NCBI GenBank assembly: GCA_035260545.1
Contig: DATFUZ010000088.1
Location: 1 to 42,180 of the forward strand
Direction of reading: 5' to 3'
Source: DATDDB01 sp035260545
GTDB lineage: Bacteria; Pseudomonadota; Gammaproteobacteria; Burkholderiales; Gallionellaceae
Length of the DNA stretch: 42,180 nt
A model generated the notes under the pieces. That model worked only from the letters and a program-made list of their open reading frames with translations. It did not search any database and was not told the origin of the DNA. Positions 35,971 to 42,180 of this stretch are shown here, piece after piece. The first letter of the stretch is position 1, and each line of letters begins with the position of its first letter. A program made the translations under genes and the position numbers.

Positions 35971-38397
35971 ATGGCTGATTCGCACATCACGTCCGTATCC
36001 GCCGCCGATACCCGGCAGCGCGGCGACCGATTGCTCGAACAAGGCAACGTGACTGCCGCGCTGGAATGCTATCGCGAGGCGGTTGCGCTCGATCCTGCGA
36101 ATGGCGAAAGCCTGCTGAGCCTGGGCATGTGCCAGCTCCACGACAATGCGCCGGCCGAGGCCGAAGAGACCCTGCGCCGGGCCGTCGCGGCGGGCGCCGC
36201 GGAGGCGCAAACCCGTTATTTCCTCGGTTTGGCCCTGCAGAGGCAGGGCAAGCTGAATGAGGCAATCGCCAGCTTCAACACCGCGCTGGCGCTCAAGCCC
36301 GACGCCGACATCGTCTACGGCGATCTGTGCTTTGCCCTGTTCCAGGCGGGGCAATACGACGCCGCGCGCAACGCCGCGCGCCAGGCCGCGGTGGCCAATC
36401 CTGCATTCGCCGACCTGTGCGTTCTGCTGGGAAACCTTTATGCCGGCGCCAACCAGCCGGACAGGGCAATGGCCTGCTACCAGGACCGCCTCGCGCTCGA
36501 CCCGAATCACGCGCAGGCGCACTACCTTCTCGGGGAGGCCTTCCAGAAACAGGGGCGCCCTCATGACGCCATCGCCCATTACCGCAAGGCGCTGGAAGCG
36601 CAGCCTGACCTGGTCGAGGCATGCAACAACCTGGGCAGCATCCACTTCAACGACCTGCTGAACGCCGGCGAGGCAATCACCTGGTACCGCAAGGCGCTGA
36701 CCCTGCGGGCGGATATTGCCGAAATCCATTTCAACCTCGGCCTTGTGTACAAGGCCCAGGGCGACTTCGCGCAGGCAGCAGCCTGCCTGCGCCAGGCTGT
36801 ACAGCTCAAGGCCGATTTTGCCCAGGCGCACTGCGGGCTCGGCGACCTGTTGCTGGAAACGGGAAGATCCGCAGAGGCGCGCGCCAGCTATCGGCGCGCG
36901 CTCGACATCAAGCCGGACTATGCGGACGCCTGGTACGGCATGGCCTCCTCCTTTATTGCGGACCATAAGGACGACGAAGCGCTGCTGGACTATTTCAGGC
37001 AGGCGCTGAAGCTGGACCCGGAACTGCTGACTGCGCGGGGGCTGATGGTGTATCACATGCTGCAGCGCTGCGACTGGGCCGGCCTGCGCGACCAGGCGCG
37101 CATCCTGCTCGACGCAATCTACAGCGTTCCGCCTGCAGGCAGAAGCAAGCTGCCGCCGCTCGCTTTTCTGGCGCTTCCCGGCACCGCCGCGGCCGACCAG
37201 AAGCAGTGCGCCGAACGCTGGGTGTCGTACGAGTACCGCATGTTTCCGGAACTGCGCCGCAAGATGGGGTTCGACTTCAACCGTCCGCGCGGCGACAAGA
37301 TACGGATAGGCTACCTGTCCGCTGACTTCCGCCAGCACCCCGTTGCGTTCCTGATGGCGGAGGTGTTCGAATTGCATGACCGCAGCCGCTTCCATGTCAC
37401 GGCATATTCCTATGGTCCGAACGACGGTACGCCCATGCGGCAGCGCCTGGAGCACGCCTTCGACTCCTTCGTCGAGGTCGGCACGGAGCCCCTCGAAGCG
37501 GTGGCCAGACGCATCTACGCCGACGAAACGGACATTCTCGTAGACCTGACGGGCCACACCCAGGAATCGCGCAGCGCAATCATGGCACTGCGCCCAGCGC
37601 CGGTGCAGGTCAACTATCTCGGCTTTCCGGGAACCATGGGCGCCGATTTCATCGACTACATGATCGCCGACCGGTTCACCGTACCGCCCGAAATGCGCGC
37701 GCACTACACCGAGGAGATCGTGTGGCTTCCCGACTGCTTCCAGGCCAACGACAGCCTGCGGCCGCGCCCGCCCGCCCCGGCGCGCCAGGCGTGCGGACTG
37801 CCGGAGACAGGCTTCGTATTTTGCTGCTTCAACCAGACCTTCAAGATCCTGCCGGAAGTCTTCGACGTCTGGTGCCGGCTGCTGAAGGATGTGCCCGGCA
37901 GCATCCTGTGGCTGGCCGCGACCCATCCGCAGGCGGAAGCCAATCTGCGCGCCGAAGCGCAGGCGCGCGGCGTGGACTCCGCGCGCCTCGTGATGGCGCC
38001 GCTGATGAACCGCGACCCGCACCTCGGCCGGCTGCAATGCGCCGACCTATTCCTGGATACCCTGCCGTTCAATGCGGGCACCACCTGCAGCGACGCACTG
38101 TGGATGGGTTTGCCGGTCGTCACCTGCGCGGGGGATGCCTTCGCCTCGAGAATGGCCGGCAGCCTGCTCACCGCAATCGGCGCGCCGGAACTCATCACAT
38201 GCAATCTGGACGATTATTTCCGGCTGGCACGCAACCTGGCCCTGGACCCGGAACAATACGCCGCCGTGCGCCGCAAGATAGCGGTGAACCGCGATGCATC
38301 CCCGCTGTTCGACACCCGCCGCTTCGTGGCCAACCTGGAACGCGCCTACATTGACATGCTGCAACGGCGCGGCGAACAGCGGACCAGCGGCGGCTGA
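35971..38397 (+). CDS. TPR / GT41 O-GlcNAc transferase-like (SPINDLY) protein, copy 1
   Basis: Protein of 808 residues. About ten TPR units (roughly 12-370, such as GDRLLEQGNVTAALECYREAV) lead to a GT41 catalytic region (about 445-800). Landmarks: IGYLSADFRQHP (His456, equivalent to the OGT active-site His), LRPAPVQVNYLGFPGTMGADFIDY, CCFNQTFK (Lys625, equivalent to the UDP-phosphate Lys) and LQCADLFLDTLP. The UDP-binding HTT motif reads NAGTTCSD, with Gly703 instead of His. It is predicted to transfer a sugar from a nucleotide donor to protein Ser/Thr in the cytoplasm. ATG 35959, 4 codons upstream, is an alternative start. First of a tandem array. Confidence 0.92.
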   Translation: MADSHITSVSAADTRQRGDRLLEQGNVTAALECYREAVALDPANGESLLSLGMCQLHDNAPAEAEETLRRAVAAGAAEAQTRYFLGLALQRQGKLNEAIASFNTALALKPDADIVYGDLCFALFQAGQYDAARNAARQAAVANPAFADLCVLLGNLYAGANQPDRAMACYQDRLALDPNHAQAHYLLGEAFQKQGRPHDAIAHYRKALEAQPDLVEACNNLGSIHFNDLLNAGEAITWYRKALTLRADIAEIHFNLGLVYKAQGDFAQAAACLRQAVQLKADFAQAHCGLGDLLLETGRSAEARASYRRALDIKPDYADAWYGMASSFIADHKDDEALLDYFRQALKLDPELLTARGLMVYHMLQRCDWAGLRDQARILLDAIYSVPPAGRSKLPPLAFLALPGTAAADQKQCAERWVSYEYRMFPELRRKMGFDFNRPRGDKIRIGYLSADFRQHPVAFLMAEVFELHDRSRFHVTAYSYGPNDGTPMRQRLEHAFDSFVEVGTEPLEAVARRIYADETDILVDLTGHTQESRSAIMALRPAPVQVNYLGFPGTMGADFIDYMIADRFTVPPEMRAHYTEEIVWLPDCFQANDSLRPRPPAPARQACGLPETGFVFCCFNQTFKILPEVFDVWCRLLKDVPGSILWLAATHPQAEANLRAEAQARGVDSARLVMAPLMNRDPHLGRLQCADLFLDTLPFNAGTTCSDALWMGLPVVTCAGDAFASRMAGSLLTAIGAPELITCNLDDYFRLARNLALDPEQYAAVRRKIAVNRDASPLFDTRRFVANLERAYIDMLQRRGEQRTSGG

Positions 38398-38412
38398 CCG
38401 CCGCAATACGCC

Positions 38413-40263
38413 GTGCGCGACTGGCTCAGAAAAATCTTCCCGTCTCCGGCGCGGCGCGCCGCCACCCCCGGCCCGTCCGCTCCGCCGTCCCGCGGGGCAC
38501 CCGATCCGCTAAAACAGAGCGCCGCGGACAAACGCCGCGGCGACCAGCTGCTGGAGACCGGACAGTTCGCGGATGCGGTCGCATGCTACCGCGAAGCCAT
38601 TGCCGCAAACCCGGACTACGCGGAAGCGCTCGACAACATGGGCATCGCCCTATGGGAGCTGGGGCAACACGCGGAGGCGGAGCGCTGCCTCAGGCGCGCG
38701 CTGACGATCAGGCCCGGCGTGGCCAACACCTGCTATAACCTGGGTTCGTTGCTGCAGGAGCAGGGCAAACTCGACGAGGCGCTGGCGGCTTTCGATCTGG
38801 CGCTAGCAGCCCGGCCCTATTTTGCGGAAGCCCATTTCCAGAAGGGCGGTATCCTGCAAAAGCTTGGACGACAGGAGGACGCTGCGGCCTGCTTTCTCGT
38901 GGCGCGCGTGCAATCGGTGAACCAGCGCCGCCAGTTATGCGACTGGCGCGACCTGAAGACCGACAGCGAGGCGGTGCGCCACGCAATCCTGGGCGAACAA
39001 TTGACCGATGAGGATCTGTTGCGGCCATTCTTCCTGATCTCCATGCCGGAAGTCTCCGCCGCCGACCAGAAGCGCTACGCGGAAAAATACGCCGCATTCA
39101 AGTACCGCGCGCAGTGCGAAAAGCGGCAGGCACTGGGTTTCGATTTCCGGCGCCGGCCGGGCCGCAAAGTACGCATCGGTTATCTCTCCTGCGATTTCCA
39201 CGATCACGCCACCGCCAAGCTGATGGTCGAGGCGTTCGAACTGCACGATCGCAGCAGTTTCCACATCACTGCCTATTCCTACGGCGCGGACGATGCCAGC
39301 GCCATGCGCGCCCGTCTGGAAAAGGCCTTCGATGCCTTCGTGGACATTCGCAACGACAGCGACGAGGCCGCCGCGCAGCGCATCTACCGCGATGGCACCG
39401 ACATACTGGTGGACCTCAAGGGCTATACCCAGGACAACCGCTGCGAGATACTGGCCCTGCGCCCCGCGCCGGTGCAAGTGAACTACCTCGGCTACCCCGG
39501 CACCATGGGCGCCGATTTCATCGACTACCTGATCGCGGATGCTTTCATCGTGCCGCCCGAACTGGAGCGCGGTTACACCGAAACCATCGTGCGCCTGGAC
39601 GACTGCTACCAGCCGAACGATCGCACACGGCCGCTGCCGCCCGCACCGCCGCGCGCTGCCTGCGGCCTGCCGGAAGACGGGTTCGTTTTCTGCTGCTTCA
39701 ACCAGACCTACAAGATCACGCCGGAGATATTCGACGTCTGGTGCAGGCTGCTCCGCGCCGTGCCGGAGAGCCGCCTGTGGCTGTGGATGAGCACGCCCGA
39801 GGCAGCACCCAACCTGCTGCGCGAGGCGGCGGCGCGCGGCGTGGACCCTGCGCGCCTGATCATGGCGCCGACGGTCGCGGACGTGTCCGGACACCTCGCG
39901 CGCCTGCAGTGCGCCGACCTGTTCCTGGATACGCTGCCGGTCAACGCGCACACCACGTGCAGCGACGCGCTGTGGGTCGGGCTGCCGGTGCTGACCTGCG
40001 CCGGCGATACTTTCCCGGCGCGGGTGGCCGGCAGCCTGCTCAGTGCGCTGGGTGTGCCGGAGCTGATCACGACCAGCCTGGACGACTACTTCCGGCTTGC
40101 GCTGGAACTCGCCACGGACCGGGACAGGCTGGCCGCGCTGCGCCGCAAGATCATCACAAACCGCGAGACATCGCCGCTATTCGACAGCGCGCGCTATACC
40201 CGCAGCCTGGAGCACGCATATCTTCAGATGATGGCAGACAGGGGCGGGCAAGCCACTTTATAA
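38413..40263 (+). CDS. TPR / GT41 O-GlcNAc transferase-like protein, copy 2
   Basis: Protein of 616 residues starting at GTG, 15 bp after copy 1. A polar Pro/Ala-rich leader precedes only about three to four TPR units (about 36-150), then a GT41 region (about 250-610). The active-site block reads IGYLSCDFHDHATAKLM: His265 is kept but the following Pro, present in copies 1 and 3, is Ala. Lys434 (CCFNQTYK) and the UDP site NAHTTCSD (His513) are intact. The catalytic half is strongly similar to copies 1 and 3, so the genes arose by duplication. The protein target may differ because of the shorter TPR. Confidence 0.92.
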   Translation: MRDWLRKIFPSPARRAATPGPSAPPSRGAPDPLKQSAADKRRGDQLLETGQFADAVACYREAIAANPDYAEALDNMGIALWELGQHAEAERCLRRALTIRPGVANTCYNLGSLLQEQGKLDEALAAFDLALAARPYFAEAHFQKGGILQKLGRQEDAAACFLVARVQSVNQRRQLCDWRDLKTDSEAVRHAILGEQLTDEDLLRPFFLISMPEVSAADQKRYAEKYAAFKYRAQCEKRQALGFDFRRRPGRKVRIGYLSCDFHDHATAKLMVEAFELHDRSSFHITAYSYGADDASAMRARLEKAFDAFVDIRNDSDEAAAQRIYRDGTDILVDLKGYTQDNRCEILALRPAPVQVNYLGYPGTMGADFIDYLIADAFIVPPELERGYTETIVRLDDCYQPNDRTRPLPPAPPRAACGLPEDGFVFCCFNQTYKITPEIFDVWCRLLRAVPESRLWLWMSTPEAAPNLLREAAARGVDPARLIMAPTVADVSGHLARLQCADLFLDTLPVNAHTTCSDALWVGLPVLTCAGDTFPARVAGSLLSALGVPELITTSLDDYFRLALELATDRDRLAALRRKIITNRETSPLFDSARYTRSLEHAYLQMMADRGGQATL

Positions 40264-40311
40264 TTGTACGCGCGATCCACGCCGTTCCATGCATTCCTGG
40301 AAATATCCTAC

Positions 40312-41958
40312 ATGAGCATACTCCGCAGCCTGATCAAAGACCTGTTGTCTCGGGAACCCCGCAGCGAACAAGCACGCGTGGTCAAGAATCTCCACATTTC
40401 CCTGGCGGAACAAGGCCAGTTGGATGAGGGCGTAGCGCATTACCGCGAAATCCTCGCCAGGCAGCCCGCCAACACCGATGCACTGTTCAACCTGGCGCTC
40501 ATAGACGAGGGCCGGGGAAATGAGAATGAGGCGATTGCCGGTTTTCGGCGGGTGATCGCTCTCGATCCGCGGCATCACGGCGCGCAACTGAGGCTGGCGC
40601 ACATGCTGCAAATGCGGTGCGAATGGAGCGGTCTGGATGCGATGATCCAGGACGTGCGCCAGGCCGTGCACCAGAATTTCAGCGCGCGCCAGGAAGATTT
40701 TCTTTCCGCCTTCGCCTTTCTGGGACTGCCGGGCACCACTGCCGCCGAGGAGAAACTGTGCGCCCAGCGCTACGCACGGCTGGAATTCCAGCCGCCCAGC
40801 CTCGATGCGTTTCGCGCCAGCCTGGGATTCGATTTCAATCGCCCGCCCGACGACAGGATCCGCATCGGCTACCTGTCTGCGGACTTTCGCCGGCACCCCG
40901 TCGCGCAGTTGATGGTGGAGACGTTCGAGCAGCACGACCGCAAGCGCTTCCATATCACGGCCTATGCCTACGGCCGCGACGACGGCAGCGAGATGCGCAA
41001 AAGGCTCGAACGGACATTCGACGATTTCGTGGACGTTCGTGAATTCACGCTGGAGGCCACCGCGCGTAAGATCTATGAAGATCGCATCGACATCCTGGTC
41101 GACCTGACCGGCTACACCCGCGATACAAGAAGCGCGGTGCTTGCGCTGCGGCCTGCGCCCATCCAGGTGAACTTCCTCGGCTACCCCGGCACCATGGGCG
41201 CAGATTTCGTCGATTACATCATTGCGGACAACTTCGTCATACCGCCGGAACTGGAACAGCACTACTCGGAAAAGGTCATGCGCATGCCCGACTGCTTCCT
41301 GCCAAACCACCGGGGTGGCGCCCGGCCCGCCCCGGCGAGCCGCAAGGAATTCGGCCTGCCGGAGGATGGGATCGTGTTCTGCTGTTTCAACCAGCCGTTC
41401 AAGATCACCCAGGCGTTCTTTGACGTATGGTGCCGCCTGCTGCGTGAAGTGCCGGGCAGCGTGCTGTGGTTGTCAGGACGGAATGCCGTGGCCATGGAAA
41501 ACCTGAAGCGCGAGGCGGCGGCCCGCGGCATAGGCGCAGAGAGGCTGGTATTTGCCGCAACCTCGCTGAGCGACGAAAAACACCTCGCCCGCATGCAGTG
41601 TGCGGATCTGTTCCTGGACACCAGTCCCTACAACGCCCACACCACGTGCAGCGAAGCACTGGCAATGGGGCTGCCGGTAGTCACTTGCGCCGGCGACACG
41701 TTTGCCTCGCGCGTCGCAGGCAGCATGCTGACCGCAATAGGTGCGCCCGAACTGGTCAGCTACAGCGTGGAGACCTATTACCAACTGGCGCTCGACCTGG
41801 CCACTCATCCCGACAAGCTGGACGCGCTGCGGCGCAAGATCGTTGCCTCGCGCGACAGCGCACCCTGGTTTGACCGCGCACGGTTCACCCGCAACCTTGA
41901 GCAATGCTATACCCGGATGGCGGAGACGCGCACCGGCCCAGGCGGCGGCCGTCCGTGA
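40312..41958 (+). CDS. TPR / GT41 O-GlcNAc transferase-like protein, copy 3
   Basis: Protein of 548 residues with the shortest TPR part (about two units, residues 15-95: NLHISLAEQGQLDEGVAHYREILARQP). The GT41 region (about 180-540) has His195 (DFRRHPVAQLM), Lys364 (CCFNQPFK) and UDP site NAHTTCSE (His443, with Glu in place of the usual Asp). The ATG at 40312 is chosen because the protein fits there; an in-frame ATG at 40264 begins one base after the copy 2 stop and would add 16 residues. It lies 48 bp after copy 2 in the same direction and probably belongs to one transcript. Confidence 0.92.
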   Translation: MSILRSLIKDLLSREPRSEQARVVKNLHISLAEQGQLDEGVAHYREILARQPANTDALFNLALIDEGRGNENEAIAGFRRVIALDPRHHGAQLRLAHMLQMRCEWSGLDAMIQDVRQAVHQNFSARQEDFLSAFAFLGLPGTTAAEEKLCAQRYARLEFQPPSLDAFRASLGFDFNRPPDDRIRIGYLSADFRRHPVAQLMVETFEQHDRKRFHITAYAYGRDDGSEMRKRLERTFDDFVDVREFTLEATARKIYEDRIDILVDLTGYTRDTRSAVLALRPAPIQVNFLGYPGTMGADFVDYIIADNFVIPPELEQHYSEKVMRMPDCFLPNHRGGARPAPASRKEFGLPEDGIVFCCFNQPFKITQAFFDVWCRLLREVPGSVLWLSGRNAVAMENLKREAAARGIGAERLVFAATSLSDEKHLARMQCADLFLDTSPYNAHTTCSEALAMGLPVVTCAGDTFASRVAGSMLTAIGAPELVSYSVETYYQLALDLATHPDKLDALRRKIVASRDSAPWFDRARFTRNLEQCYTRMAETRTGPGGGRP

Positions 41959-42017
41959 TGCCCTCATGACAGGGGTCACGCCTGACCTGCACCGATCCCA
42001 ACTTGCATCGATCCGCT

Positions 42018-42180
42018 ATGGAACCCCGCACCCCGCCCACCGATCCCGTTGCGCAATACCAGCAGGCGCTGGCCTTGCATCAGGCAGGCCGCCTGGATGA
42101 GGCCGCCAAGCTTTACCGGGCAATGCTGGAGCCGTTCCCCGGCAATCCCTTGCTGATGGCCGGGCTGGGTACGATTGCGC
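42018..42180 (+). CDS. TPR protein, N-terminal part (3' truncated by window edge), probable fourth array member
   Basis: An open frame from ATG at 42018 to the window end gives 54 residues, MEPRTPPTDPVAQYQQALAL... with one full TPR unit (ALALHQAGRLDEAAKLYRAMLEPFPGNP) and the start of another. It is 59 bp after copy 3 in the same orientation, so it is most likely a further TPR/GT41 gene. The catalytic part, if present, lies beyond the window. No strong Shine-Dalgarno is visible. Confidence 0.78.
   Translation, partial: MEPRTPPTDPVAQYQQALALHQAGRLDEAAKLYRAMLEPFPGNPLLMAGLGTIA

Noticed and set aside
1..42180. CRISPR array, prophage, integrase, insertion-sequence transposase or rRNA genes
   Set aside because: No regularly spaced repeats, transposase or integrase motifs or rRNA signatures were found on either strand. 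The only dispersed repeats are the three-hairpin elements and one REP-like palindrome.

Overview
The window reads as a chromosomal segment of a betaproteobacterium, most likely from the Nitrosomonadales/Gallionellales side. This is inferred from high GC, protein style and gene order: yciB-yciI-bolA-parvulin; argB-HAD phosphatase-slmA; ilvI-ilvH-ilvC-pssA divergent from a sigma factor/DUF3619/DUF3106 operon; and lptF/lptG divergent from pepA-holC-valS. No phage, CRISPR array, rRNA or plasmid functions were seen. Gene density is high and most genes are housekeeping.

Layout. 1-5.5 kb: end of an MFS transporter, a Bcp/PrxQ peroxiredoxin, PIN-PhoH ATPase, cupin, MsrB, YciB, YciI, BolA and a periplasmic parvulin, then a terminator. 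5.6-7.05 kb: a DUF1841 protein and an exported barrel-like protein, ending in a bidirectional terminator. 7.07-10.5 kb (minus): argB, a HAD nucleotidase, slmA and a divergent DAHP synthase. 10.6-12.25 kb (minus): a small heat-shock protein with a clear sigma-32 promoter, between two PCu(A)C-type copper chaperones, one of which has lost its ligands. 12.4-13.35 kb: tRNA-Leu(CAA) with its promoter, then a tandem duplication of an Asr-like Ala/Lys/His-rich exported protein. 13.5-15.0 kb: nudJ-mnmA. 15.04-16.68 kb: an AT-richer orphan membrane protein between two inverted copies of a composite hairpin repeat; a third copy lies at 31.77-32.2 kb. 16.7-18.05 kb: purB. 18.1-22.3 kb (minus): ilvI-ilvH-ilvC-pssA. 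22.4-23.8 kb: ECF-like sigma factor, DUF3619 and DUF3106. 23.8-26.0 kb (minus): lptF-lptG. 26.2-31.8 kb: pepA-holC-(DLPVLTE-repeat protein)-valS. 32.2-33.9 kb (minus): a Ser/Thr kinase with a cyclic-nucleotide-binding domain and a rhodanese. 34.0-35.9 kb: a BepA-like M48 peptidase and a small unknown protein. 36.0-42.18 kb: three complete genes for TPR/GT41 (O-GlcNAc transferase/SPINDLY-type) proteins and the start of a fourth TPR gene, cut by the window edge.

Functional themes are branched-chain amino acid, arginine, purine and aromatic synthesis, envelope biogenesis (LptFG, BepA-like, YciB, parvulin, PssA), redox and copper handling, and probable cytoplasmic protein O-glycosylation by the GT41 array. 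The least ordinary items are the GT41 array with differing active-site residues, the composite hairpin element bracketing the orphan gene, the Asr-like tandem duplication with a structure-preserving leader, and a sigma-factor gene that appears to start at CTG.
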